Shown: piece after piece, positions 23,211 to 35,293 of the stretch
How the letters are laid out: every line of letters begins with the position of its first letter
Position numbering within the stretch: position 1 is the first letter of the stretch
Assembly (NCBI RefSeq): GCF_029168945.1
Contig: NC_083603.1
Coordinates: 48,742,406-48,806,405, forward strand
Reading direction: 5' to 3'
Source of the DNA: Cannabis sativa
Taxonomy: Eukaryota; Streptophyta; Magnoliopsida; Rosales; Cannabaceae
Length of the DNA stretch: 64,000 nt
Notes under the pieces: model-generated
What the model saw: only the letters and a program-made list of their open reading frames with translations
The model's database searches: none
What the model was told of the DNA's origin: nothing
Translations under genes and position numbers: made by a program

Positions 23211-25258
23211 TGTAACGCCCTACTGCTTAGACATGCTACGGTTACATTCTAATTACTGTGCACATTGCTAACAAAGGGTTTCTCAATAACGTGTCAAATT
23301 TAAACTGTAAACCTTTATAACTATATACATATATCCATACAGAAGGTCGAGATCTCGCTTTTAAAATTTATATTCATGTTCAAAATACATTTTATAAATA
23401 TGTCGCACAACGACTATAAAATAAAGCCCAAGTCTTACCATCTTGACATGTACAATCATCCCTGAGCTCTGGATTCACTATTCCTCAGCCTTAGCCTTTC
23501 CTTTACCTACCCATGTAAACAATATTCGTTAGTCAACAAACTCAGTAAAATAATCATATAACACAAAGTATATGACCGACTTGTATTTAGGCAATCCATA
23601 CATCTATCCACAAGACTTAACAGATGATTAAGAACGTTCTTAATAAAAGTATGACCTCTGTACCATATGCAATAAGTACAACTATTGCACTAGTGTTGGG
23701 AGGTTTGAACCGTACCTCGAGTACCCCTGAGTGTTGTACCACATGCACTACGTACTTAACCATACTAGTGTTGGTAACACTGCAACGTACCCTTCGAACA
23801 TCATAGATTGTACCAATGCACTTAGTACCACTACCATACTAGTGTTGGTAGCATATGAATCACATACACAACATGAAATTTACATACATACACATATACA
23901 TACACATGTTTTATACTAATCTTACCTCGTTTCTAAATTTAAGTGTGTCAGTCGACCTGAATGGAAAATCAAGCGCTGAACGGAGGCCCTATGCCACAAT
24001 CACATAAATGGGTAAATAACTCGCTAAACTTTCTTGAGGATCTAAACTCAAAACTAGAAATTTTCCTATCGATAAATAGCATGGCAAAACCCTAAATATC
24101 GAGGAAACATAAAAACTAAGGCTCTATAAATTCCCTAAACCAGTAAACTGAATTTCTAAATGGCAAACTGGTTCCTAGGGTCCTGTCTGGAGAAACAGTT
24201 AATCGGTTCTACAAAATTGGTCAATTAGTACTCTGTAGAAAATTGTAAAAACCCCAAATCTCTCTCAAAACTTTCCCAAACTTAACCAAACTTTCTAAAA
24301 TACCTGTAATGACATCCAACAATAATTTCCAAGCAATAACAATAGCAGACACACACATAAATGAAAAGTGACACTGTTGAGCCAAGTTTGAGTTCTCAAA
24401 CTCCAACTTGATCAACCACTCCTCAAACTAGCAAAACCAGCTCAAATAAGTTAAATTCAACTCAAATATAATCTAAAAATTAAAACAAAACAAAGCTTAA
24501 CACATGCAGAACCTAAATTCCAAAAATAACATGCGATAACCCAACTAAAAGCTTCAAAAACTCAAAGAATAGGATTTTTAGGGTTTACCTTGTCAGTTCC
24601 TTCCAATTGCTATAGAATTACCCCTTGAATTCCAGCTAAACCATTTGAAAAATTAGAAATGGAACCCTTGGTTCCTCCTTGTTCCTTTGGGTTCGAAAAG
24701 AGAGAGAGAGAAAAAGATAATATTTATTTTTCTTAACTTTTTCTTCCAATGACTTAATTAATTAAAACTTAGTCTTATCTTAATAATAATAATAATAAAA
24801 ATAATAAGAGTTAAAAGTCTAATAATAACCAACAAAAGAAAATCTAAAACCAAGGGTAAAAATTCCATAACTACCCCTTTACTTCCAACTTTAGTAATCT
24901 ATAGGTTTAAGGGGTAAAATAGTCCAAACCCATAATCCCACTTGAACCTGATATTCCAAATATCACTTATATTTGTCCCACTAAAAAAATGTCCAAATCT
25001 CACCCATGTGACTCTAATAGCTATCCGCCGTATTTTCCATCGTTATCAAGCAAAAATTATAAAAATTATAAATTTCACATATAGCATAAATAATATAATT
25101 TGAGTTTATTAAAATCTCAGAAATTGAGAAATTATAACTCTAATGCCTATTTCTTATAAATATAGCCCACAACATATATATTCATATAAAATTATAAAAT
25201 ACAAATTATCAATACTAATTGCCTTACTAATCCATATTTCAATCATGTGATCATTACA
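23211..25258 (-). repeat. 3' LTR of a Ty3/gypsy chromovirus-like element (copy 1)
   Basis: TGTAACGCCCTACT at the left and CATTACA at the right. Next to the right end stands ATTATCCCCCC, which on the minus strand is a polypurine tract. It is the same family as 54909-57274: matching ends and GCATGGCAA/CCCTA context near 24070. It is AT-richer and more diverged. Confidence 0.85.
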
Positions 25259-25998
25259 ATTATCCCCCCGTTAAAAAGATTTCATCCTCAAAATCTAACT
25301 TGAATAACTCCAGATATTGAGTCCTCATGCCAGACTCTAGTTCCCAAGTGGCTTCCTCTACCATGCTATTCTTCCAAAGTACTTTGACCAATGCTATGGT
25401 CTTGTTCTGAAGAACCTTTTCCTTCCTATCGAGGATTTGAACCGGTTGTTCCTCATAGGACAAATCTTATTGTAGTTCTAGGGCTTCATAACTCAAGATA
25501 TGAGTCGCGCCTGACACATATTTCCTCAATATTAAAATATGGAATACATTATGTATATCCGACAGTGCTGGTAGTAAGACTAGCCGATATGCTACCTGCC
25601 CAACCTTCTTGAGTATTTGGAATGGCCCTATGAACCTATAGGGCTTAACTTGCCCTTTTCTGATAGCAATTTATACCTTTCATTGGTGAAACTTGTAGGA
25701 AACATGTTTTCCTACCTAAAATTCTATGTCTATGCGCTTGGGATCAAAATAACTTTTTTGCCTGCTCTGTGAAGCAAGCATCTGAGCCTTGATCTCGTCT
25801 ACTGCCTCGTTGGTTCTCTGAACTAACTCAAGACCCAAATACTTCCTTTTCTCGGTCTCATCCCAATGAATTTGGGAATGACATTTCCTACCATACATCA
25901 TTTCATATGGAGCCATCCCTATTGTACTCTGATAGCTATTGTTGTAAGAAAATTCTATCAAAGGCAAGTATTTACTCCATGAACCCTCAAAGTCCATG
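25259..25998 (-). pseudogene. gypsy integrase C-terminus (copy 1)
   Basis: Read on the minus strand. The first piece (25997-25716) has LPLIEFSYNNSYQSTIGMAP and YGRKC, the conserved end of the Ty3 integrase core. After frame breaks, 25463-25260 has VQILDRKEKVLQNKTIALVK and VEEATWELE, the chromodomain-like tail. It is followed by the polypurine tract and the LTR at 23211-25258. It is cut at 25998 by another gypsy LTR. The homologous stretch at 57300-58030 is better preserved. Confidence 0.85.
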
Positions 25999-27990
25999 TG
26001 TAATGACCGCTTAGCTTTAGTATGAGAATTAACAAATAATTAGAGTTTAATTCAAGATTAAACTTTTAATTATTATTTATGCAATTGTGAAGATATATTT
26101 GAATTCTAGGTGTGTTAATTATAATATATATGAATTTGATGTTTTTTTTTTCATATTTTTATGCCCGGTAATAGTGGAATACGACGGTTGGCCTATAGAA
26201 TCACTTAGGCAACGTTTAGTATCTTAGTTTTAATGGGACATTTTGGATAGATATTTAGAATATTGGGAGTATTTGTGGTTATAGATTTGGACCATAATAC
26301 CCCTAGGTTTCAAGGTTACTTCTTAGAGAAGTAAAGATTATTTAAGGCATTTTGGTTTTAGTATTAATTTAGGGATAAGTTGGATTTCTAGTATCAATCA
26401 ATATTTTATCTTTTATGAATGTATTATATTCTAAATACTAATAAGATAATGAAAAGAAAATCAAATTTTTACATAACAAAAACATTCTCTCTCTTCAAAC
26501 TCTCTCTCCCATTTTTGGCCCTAGAATCCCCAAGAAGAATCCCACCAATTCCAGACTTAGGTTATCAATTTTGCAAGGATTTCAGTTAGAAATTTAAAAA
26601 TCATCTCGAGGTAAGCTCATTCACTCTTTTCTCTTTGTTTTTTCTCAAGAATATAACTAGGTTTTGGGGTTATTTTGTTATTTCAGCTGTTGCATGTTGG
26701 GTTTATGTTAGAGAGTAATTTTTGGTGTTAATTTAGAGTTATTTAAGCTGTTTTAAGCATGAATTGTTGCTTGTGGTTGAGTTTTGATAAAGTTTGAGCT
26801 TTAGAACTCAAGCTTTGCTCATTAATGATAGATCTTGTTATAGTTTGTTGATGATGCATTTTTCACTTGGATTATGCTTGTTATGACTCAATTAGGTATT
26901 TTGGAGCTTTTGGTAAAGTTTGGAATCTATTTGGTTGAGTTTTGAGGTTTTGAATTTTTCTTACTATAGAAACGACATGCCGTTTATGAGAAAACGACCT
27001 ACCATTTTTCCAGGAAGAAAACCCAAAAAAATGACCTATCGTTTTTACAGGTAGGCCTACCTTTTTTTTGGGTAACTTTTCTCGAAACCTCATTTTTTAG
27101 AATTTTCTTGATATTTAGGTTTTAGTCACGCTATTTATCGATAGGAAAACTTTTATTTTTGAGTGTAAGTCCTCAAAAAGTGATTTAGCATATCACTTAT
27201 CAATTTTGCATATGTTGTGACTTAGGGGCCTATAAACCGTCAAGCAGTAGTTCTACTCAAGTTGAGTGGCACACCTAAATTTGAATCGAGGTAAGATTAG
27301 TATAATGATATGCATATGTGATTACATATTTAGCGTCCATGTTTATGAATGTCTACTAGATTACATTGAAATAGCGGTATCAATATAAATAGATTTATAT
27401 TGGATACCGATGAATGTATGTTTGACATAAGTATTGATTGACATTATCACATCAGTACGACTAGAGTACCGAGTATAGGCTGATATTATGGTCAATAGTA
27501 CTGTCATACAAACGTTCTAGACTCCGTACGCGTGGAACGCATGATAGGATTATGATTGGGTGTATAGGCGCCTAGTTATAATCTGGTTTAAGTTTAAGTT
27601 ATGATTGTGCTTTTCTTACTGAGTTTGTTGACTCATAGTTGTTATTTTCATGTGTAGGTAAGGGCAAAGCTAAGGCCGAGTAGCAGTGAGTGCGAGCAGA
27701 TAAAGATTGTACATATTGGGGCGGTTAGACCTGGAGTGTTCGATCTTCGAGATAGTAGGCTGTATTTTGAATAGTCGCTAGGCGAAAATTTTTGTAACTA
27801 ATATTTTGTAATATGGTTATAAATTTTTAACTACGGGATCCCAGTTATGTAAAGGTTATTTATTTTCAATTAAAGGTTAATTAAGTAAAATTCTAATTTA
27901 ACACATTTTTCAACAAACTCGTTGATTAGCATTGGATGGCATAAATAGCTTTAAATCATGATAACACGCATGACCTAGTAGGGTGTTACA
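25999..27990 (+). repeat. 5' LTR of a second gypsy element (copy 2)
   Basis: TGTAATGACCGC at the left, GTGTTACA at the right, directly followed by a primer site. Parts correspond to the reverse complement of the LTR at 54909 (AAGGGCAAAGCTAAGGCCGA; GGGGCGGTTAGACCTGGAG). It begins inside the integrase of copy 1, so it inserted later. Confidence 0.85.
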
Positions 27991-27992
27991 AT

Positions 27993-28007
27993 TTGATATT
28001 AGAGCCA
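27993..28007 (+). promoter_or_regulatory. primer-binding site, initiator tRNA-Met type
   Basis: TTGATATTAGAGCCA corresponds to the common plant site TGGTATCAGAGCCA, with two changes. It lies two bases after the LTR. Confidence 0.75.
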
Positions 28008-28265
28008 CCAAGTTGTCTTCCAAAGATTGTTACAATATGTACAATCATCATCAGAGATAAGCTCGACTCACGATTTAGTAAGCCTTTATTGCTTTCTTAG
28101 TTTATTTATTAGTATGTTATAAGAAAAGTCTTATAGGGAATCATGTTAGTAGCCTAATAGCTGAATAGGTGTATGCTTTATTATCTCAAGTAAGTGGTAA
28201 TTAAAATTGTTCTTAATCGCAATCTGACCAGGATAGCTCATTGTTTCACAAGTTGTTCTATTAGA

Positions 28266-29660
28266 ATGGATGCCAGCGGAACACAAGAAGCTAGGGTAAT
28301 TCGATCGGATCTAGTGGTGGTCAGGGAGTTCAGTTTCCCCCAAATATTCATGGCTGAGGTAGAGGCCTAAGAGGTAGGGCACGCGGTCAGGGTGATATTA
28401 ACCCACCACAGGCTGCCCAAGATTGGGAGAATAGGTTTATAGCAATGTAAGCAAGAATTAATGAGGAAGATGAGGAGATTCGACATTTCAGGTAGCAGGG
28501 TGCTCTTGCAATGCATGCTCTTGAGGTGCAAGTGGCTCCTGCCCCTGCTGTGTAGGTGGGGTCGATTCCTGTTCCTACCTGAATGGAACCATTGCATGAA
28601 AGGTTCCGTAAGCAGGCGCCTCTAGTTTTTCTGGGAGGTCTAGATGTTATAAAAGCCGAACAGTGGCTAACTGTTATCAATCAAATTCTGAACTTTATGC
28701 GAGTCACTGGAAATGACAAAGTGACTTGTGCTACCTTCCAGTTCCAGGAAGATACCCTAGTTTGGTGGGATATGGTAGCTCTCACCTAGGATGTTACCAC
28801 TATCACTTGAGAATAAAATCTAGGAGTTGTTTAATGCGAAGTACTATAACAAGCAGTACGTAGTGCAAAAAGAAAGGAATTCACTCAGTTGACCCAGAAG
28901 GAAATTATGTTAGTTACAAAATATGACACAGTTTGACAAACTGCCTAGGTTAACCTCGAGAATAGTGCCAACTGACTTTAGTAAGAAAGAAAAGAATCTA
29001 GATGGGTTGAACCCTGAGATTAGACACGACCTAATGATTACAATAAATACCACTTATGCTGATATGGTGGGGAAAGCACTACGAGCTGAGGGTGCATCTA
29101 AGTGCATTTTGGAGTCTTGAGTGACTCAAATTGTTGGTGGAGCCACTGCTCCACCTACCTTTAGTTATGGTAGGAGTGGTAATGACTCAACCACTGATCA
29201 AAAGAGAAAAGTCCCATCTACGTTTGGTGGCTCGAATCAGAATAAAAGGTTCCAAGGGAACCAAGGTTGTGGTAACTGTCAAGGTGGGTCTAAGAGCCGA
29301 TACACTTGCCCAGAATGCCCTAACTGTAAGAAGCATCATCTAGGTGAGTGTAAAGGTCGAGGATGTTTCCAATGCGGTGTAACTAGACACTATAAAAGAG
29401 ACTTCCCACATTTAAAGAAGGAAGAATAGAAGTCTAAGGCAAAACCCACTCCAACAAGGGTGTTTGCTCTTACTCAGACTGATACAGAAGCTAGCCCCTC
29501 AGTTTTTACAGGTCAGCTCTCAATCAATAACTCTTACTATTCTATTTTCTTTGACTTTGGGGCCACTCATTCATATGTGGCAGCCAGAATAATTGGTAAA
29601 TTGGATAGGCCATGTGATAAATATGATAAAGGTTTTAGAACCCTACTGCCTGGTGGAGAA
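28266..29660 (+). pseudogene. gypsy gag-protease (copy 2, decayed)
   Basis: The ATG at 28266 opens MDASGTQEA. Several stops and shifts follow. Recognisable parts are the gag core (FLGGLDVIKAEQWL and FQFQEDTLVWWDMV at 28640-28780), a zinc knuckle CFQCGVTRHYKRDF at about 29367 whose last Cys is replaced by Phe, and the protease start [17 protein letters not shown] at about 29535, with DFG in place of DSG. The frame then runs into LINE sequence at about 29660, so the rest of the pol gene is missing. Confidence 0.85.
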
Positions 29661-31134
29661 TTGACAAGAATCATGAAGAAGGTGGGTATGAAACTTGATT
29701 TTTTCTACCATGATAGATGTGATCAGCTTCAACTAAACCATCTCAGCTTTGTTGATGATGTGTTAATGTTCTATAATGGGGACTACAAAAGTGTGATATA
29801 CTTGCTTCAAGGCCTAAAACTATTTTCTCACACTTCAAGGCTCTCCATAATGCATCTAAGTCTACAATTTATTGCAGCAACATGCCAAGGCAAGATGTAA
29901 CTCGAGTACTAGCAACTTCTGGTTTCACTCAGCAGCAACTACCATTCACCTAACTAGGGGTTCCGATTTGTACAGAGAAGATCTCGAGCAAAGAGTGCGC
30001 CACTTTAGTAAAAAAGATGACAGCAAGAATTAGAACATGGAGTTCAAGACATTTGTCATTTTCCGGCAGAGTTGTCTTGATTAACTCTATTTTTCTAACT
30101 ATTCATGCATATTGGGGTCAGGTGATGCTCCTTCCAAAGAAAGTAATCAAAGATATTGAAGCTATATGTAGGGAATTCTTGTGGAAAGGCCAACACTTGT
30201 TTCAAGGGGCAGGTGCTATAGCTTAGGACAATGTTTGCCAAACTAAAGCAGCATGGGGTATTGGCTTCAAGAGAGTTAAGGAATGGAATCAAGTTGCAAT
30301 GATCAAATACGTGTGGGCAATTGTAAAAAAAAAAAAAAACTTGTCAGTCAAATGGATACACAGTGTTTACCTTAAAGAGGAGAACTGGTGGAGCTACTTT
30401 ATCCCTTGCCAAGGGAGCTGGTATTGGAGACAACTAGTAGCTCTAAAAAAGTAGATATGGCCTCTGATTGATACCCAATAATTCCTAGCAGAGAGATATC
30501 AAATTGCAGCAGATTAAAAATTACTTTGCTCTGCTCAAGATAAAAAAAGGTGGAGTGAGTAGATATGGGGAAGATTCAATACTCCTAAACATAGTTTTAT
30601 TCTATGAATTTCTATGTAGGAGAAGCTGAGAACCAAAGCAAGACTACATAGATTTGGCATTGTTGGAGATTCCCACTGTGTTCTGTGCAACAATCATGAG
30701 GAAACAAATGACCATTTGTTTTTTTCCTGCAACAGATCTATGGCATATCTTATTGAAATTGCAACATGGATGCAATGGAGAGTCACTAATACAACATTGC
30801 CTCGACTAACCAGGTGGATTCAAAAGGATTAAAGTAAGTAAATTTTTTTAAAAAAGTGATGGCTGCCTGTCTTACTAGAATGGTATACAACCTATGGAAA
30901 ACCAAAAATGAGATTTTATGGCAAGGAAAATAGCCAAATATGGCTCAGTTAGTCAATAGAATTAAAGAAAATGTAAAGCAAAGAGAAAGTTAGCCAAAAA
31001 GATGAGGAATGGTTTCATTCTTTGTAAAATCTTGTATAGAAATATGCAGGCCATGACATGAAGGTTATGGTACTTATAGTTTGTACAAATCATAGTTAAT
31101 TTGGAAAAAACTTCCTGATTCATAAAAAAAAAAA
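29660..31134 (+). mobile_element. 3' fragment of an L1-type LINE
   Basis: From about 29660 the sequence encodes the middle of a plant LINE ORF2. [15 protein letters not shown] is the reverse transcriptase catalytic motif (FVDD in place of FADD), followed by FSGRVVLINSIFLTIHAYWG and AICREFLWKG. After stops comes a zf-RVT-like part with HRFGIVGDSHCVLCNNHEET (about 30645). It ends in a poly(A) tract at about 31124-31134. No endonuclease domain or ORF1 is present. No target duplication was found, so it may be a 5'-truncated insertion or a rearrangement product. Confidence 0.8.
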
Positions 31135-31560
31135 TCTTCCTCCCGAAGAGTGTTTAACTTGCTCTTTTCCTCCCGAAAAGAGTCTCATGATCAAGACTTC
31201 TCCCGAAACTTGATGAATGATATCCAAGGTGTTCAACCTGTACAATTTCAACAAGAAAGAATCCTGAATAATACAATAATAAAATACTAAGAACTTGTTG
31301 GACTCAAGTTCTTCACATAACAAATAAACTTTCTCTAATTTTGAAAGTAATTTGGGAAATGATACACAAAGAGATATAAAAAATATCAATGACCTAGGAG
31401 TGTCTTTATACACTTTAGAAACCTTCTAGGTCATGAAGAAAGAATCAAGAAACAATCAGGCCAATAAATAAAAAATATTTTCAAATAGGAAAGTCAGAAT
31501 CTGTTTAAACAGACAGTCAATCTGTTCAAATAGATACATTGAACCTGGACAGTTTTTTAA
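31135..31560. repeat. hairpin-rich segment, possibly an LTR fragment
   Basis: Three short inverted repeats in a row (31135-31149, 31162-31182, 31190-31214) share the loop core CTCCCGA. Further right is the palindrome TCTGTTTAAACAGA (31500-31513) and a decayed partner at 31521. No LTR ends could be fixed. Confidence 0.5.
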
Positions 31561-31740
31561 CAAAAATTTCATATATAAATAAGAAAACCTTGACAACTTT
31601 TATTCATACATCTATACACTGTTTCTTGACTAAGAAATTAGATAGGAATAAAATAAATATAATAAAGATTTTCCTTAAAAAAAACAAAGATAATATCAAA
31701 TAATCTAAATAAGGAAAACTTATATTTATTGGGAAATTTA

Positions 31741-33443
31741 CACCTAAAACTGTTTTTTCTATTTTTTTTTTCGTTTGTACTGTGACACGGTGGAATTTAC
31801 TTTTGTACTGTTTTTTTTTTGGCAGACTGCCTTTGCAAACTTTAAATATATATATATATTATAAACTGTAAAAAACGTGTGCAGTGGTTTTTTTTTTGTT
31901 AATTTTCTTTTAATTAAAATTATATTATATTTTAAAGATATAAAAGTGTGATGTGACTTGTGTTGTCACTTTAGTGACATATATATTTTTTTTATTATTT
32001 TTTAAATTAAAATTGATGATAAAAATATGTCACCTAAAATATTTCAAACTCATTTCTTTTACTTTAATCTCACTTCTCCATTATTCTCTCTTACTATTCA
32101 TCATCTTCTTCATTTTTTTTACTCTCTACTTCCTCAAGTTCTTTCTATTTCTCTCCATCAACATATAACTTTTTTATTTTTTTTTCATGTTCAGTTCTTC
32201 TTCTTCATCTTCTTTTCTTTTCTTCTTCTTCTTTTTTTTTTTTTTTTTTTTGAAGTTCTTAGTTACATTTTTTTAAAAAAATATAAGAGTTAGTGTGGTT
32301 TTTTTTGTTCTAATTTTCCAGAACTTTCTTGCAAATATAGTGCATTTAGTATTGAGGATGTGCACAACATAGTTAATTTTTGATCATTTTTTTCTTTTAT
32401 TGTTTTATTTGTTTTAGTATTGTTTTAGTATTGTTTTACTGTTGTTTTTCATGATTTTTATTTTTTTTTTCATGTTCAGTTCTTCTTCTTCATCTTCTTT
32501 TCTTTTCTTCTTCTTCTTTTTTTTTTTTTTAAATTTTTTAAAGTTCTTAGTTACGTTTTTTTTTTTTGAAAATATAAGAGTTAGTGTGGTTTTTTTTGTT
32601 CTAATTTTCCAGAACTTTCTTGCAAATATAGTGCATTTAGTATTGAGGATGTGCACAACATAGTTAATTTTTGATCATTTTTTTCTTTTATTGTTTTGTT
32701 TGTTTTAGTATTGTTTTACTGTTGTTTTTCATGATTTATTTATTTGATGCCGATTTCACTGCCCTTGCTCCATCTCGCTGGAATTAATAGGTATTTTTTG
32801 GGTGTTCTCGTGTTGTTGTGATGGTTCTGTCTGTGAGTGTGGAAGATGGAGGCTATAAATACATTTCTTCTTCGTTCTCTTTGGCTATTTTTGTGGTTTT
32901 TTTCTTCTGGTTCTCCTATAAATACATTTGACGAGCTCACTTACAAGAGAGTTTTGAGGTGTGTGTTTCTTTTATATTTTTCTAAGTAGTTATATTTGCT
33001 TCATTTGTTTTTGTGTTGTTTCAGTGTTGTTTTAGTAGTTTTTTTTATTATAATTTTCTAGGAATAGACTTGCAAATATAGTTGATTTTGCATCTGGTGT
33101 TGAGGTTGTGCAGCAGATTGTTTGTTTTTTTTAATCATTTTTATCTTTTGTTTTGTTTGATTGTTTTAGTGTTGTTTTACCGTTGTTTTGCCATGATTAT
33201 TTATTGACGTCGATTTTACTGCTTTTGTTCAATCTTGTCGGAATTAATGGTTATTTTCCGGTTGTCCTGGTGTTGTTGTGGTGGTTATGTCTGTGATTGT
33301 CAAAGATGGATGCCTCATACTTTTGTTTTGGTATTGACAGTATAAAAAAAAAAAAAGGAGAGGACAGTATAAATGTAAATTCTGCCGTGTGGCAGTAAAA
33401 TTGAAAAGTATTACCCCAAATCCAGTATTTTTGTAAAATGCCC
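31741..33443. mobile_element. 1.7-kb TIR element of the ACTG group
   Basis: Ends GGGAAATTTACA and, from the right, GGGCATTTTACAAAAATACT, with an exact 8-bp duplication TATTTATT at 31733-31740 and 33444-33451. The outer 60-80 bp on both sides have the same ACTG-GACACGG words as the small MITEs at 55, 1511 and 39056. The interior is T-rich and contains imperfect tandem copies of a block starting near 32160, 32460 and 32985. No transposase is visible. An 8-bp duplication fits hAT or Mutator-like elements; the 9-bp one at 39056 favours the latter. Confidence 0.8.
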
Positions 33444-33451
33444 TATTTATT

Positions 33452-34061
33452 CACCAACAAAGTTATAATCTAATTTGAAAGACTTTTCACATTAAAAAAT
33501 GAGAAAATATTTTCGAAAATAATAAATGCAAATACAAATACAAAATCAATTTAAAAAATAACAAAAATATTATTTTTATCTATTTTTTTTTTTATCAAAT
33601 ATACATATACAAATAAAATATTTTATAGGTACGTACATACATATATAGTTCCAACTTTTATCGTTAGATGTTTATCTATGCAATTATTCTTTACTTGAAC
33701 TCTCGAATCATAGTAAATTAGCTATTAGATTAGTCTTGCATGAGAAAATTATTTAAAAAAAATGAACGAAATACAATAGAAGGAAAAAATTTACGATTAT
33801 TTTTGTAGTTTGAGGAGAAGTTTTTACAAATAATAATAATAATTTGAAGGAAAAAATCCTATAAGATCATATTTAAGATGAAAATCCTATTTCTTCTTAA
33901 TTAATTAATTAGCTTTCGGAGATCAATATAGTATGACCAAAAACCTCTTCAAGAGAAGAACCACCAACAACTACATACCTAATATTATATAATAAAATAT
34001 AATACTATGGACTTAATTATTACTAGTCACCTACTTTATAATTTCTTCACTATCAATATAT
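33452..34061. other. intergenic DNA upstream of the carbonic anhydrase gene
   Basis: AT-rich with no open frame or repeat that I recognise. Confidence 0.5.
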
Positions 34062-34070
34062 ATAAATATA

Positions 34071-34237
34071 GAGAAATGCTAAAAGGCACTGTCAAGCACT
34101 CTTATATGTGTCAATATCGCTATTGGTCTAATTTAGTATCGGGTCCTATATAATTTAATATAATAGTTTTTAGAGAGTATCGGTAGCCAATCATAAGGCG
34201 ACATGTCTTAAGGGTGCTAGACACCGTAGCAATGCTC
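34071..34237. mobile_element. Mutator-type MITE
   Basis: A 167-bp element with TIRs GAGAAATGCTAAAAGGCACT and, from the right, GAGCATTGCTACGGTGTCTA. It is flanked by a perfect 9-bp duplication ATAAATATA (34062-34070 and 34238-34246), the length produced by Mutator-like transposases. It lies about 230 bp upstream of the G-box of the carbonic anhydrase gene. Confidence 0.85.
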
Positions 34238-34462
34238 ATAAATATATAATTATAATAATAGACATGCTACTATTTTTCTAATAATTAGTTAATGTGGAGC
34301 TGGTAAAATAGTGCTAGAAAGCGAAACTTAATGTGACTTGAAAATTGACTAGTAATATAATTAATGCATATTTTGTTTCAATATTCATAACTAATTCAAA
34401 TTTGAATATTTCTATATTCTATATATTCTTTTTTGTGCAAGAAAGTATACAATATTGTTTAA

Positions 34463-34530
34463 CACGTGTGCATATTGACATATGTGTATTAGCTGACATC
34501 GAATGAAAACTTGGCTTATAAATAGAAGAG
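34463..34530 (+). promoter_or_regulatory. core promoter of the intact carbonic anhydrase gene
   Basis: G-box CACGTG at 34463-34468 and TATAAATA at 34517-34524 inside TTGGCTTATAAATAGAAGAG (34511-34530). The same 20 bases occur in front of the minus-strand copy. The ATG is about 770 bp downstream. An acceptor-like TTTACAG at about 35261 suggests that a leader intron removes part of that distance. Confidence 0.7.
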
Positions 34531-35293
34531 TTTACGTACCTCATCAAATATATCTGCAAATATTGTCTTTGTCTTCAAAAATTGTTTACGATTCTAAAAA
34601 AGGGTTGGTTTATGATACAAATAAGTCTTTCTTTTTCATTTTTCAAAATATTTTTTTTTATCGTTGATTTCTTGATTTTGATGAAACGTACTTTTTTTTT
34701 TGTTAATTTTCTATCAGCTTCAAATATATGTGATTTTATTATTAATCTTGCTTTAATTAGTATACATATATACATGTATAGTTATATTTTTTTTGAATGA
34801 TATATTCAAGAAAAACATATTCTCAAAAAATTTATATAGTTATTAATAGATTAAAAGAACTGTCTTTGTTGGATAAAACGATGAAGGAATACCAACAAAG
34901 CAGTTATAAAAATCTCACCCTGGAGTCTACAAATTAAGAAATAATCAAATTAATTAAGACGAACAATAAAAATCCCATACCATTATATTATAAAATCTGA
35001 TTTCTTTACTTATATATCTATATATATTTTTGCATGTCTTTGCATTTTTTTGTTGGTATATATATTAATTCTATATTAGTTTAAGTGAATTCTTGGCTTG
35101 AATTAATTGCATGCATCCATCCATATATGTAAAATCTCGCCACTTTCTTCATAACATTTTAAAAAAAAATTATCAAGGAAAATCAAGAATTTGTGTTATC
35201 TTTATATAATGATCAATATTCACGAGTATTACTAATAATCTCATTTTATATTGAATTTACAGAAAAAAATATATAAATTATTAGTAAATAAAC

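Noticed and set aside
32027..32663. Open frames on both strands in the 1.7-kb TIR element
   Set aside because: Composition artefacts of TTC/TTT repeats. They are duplicated together with the internal block and have no domain.
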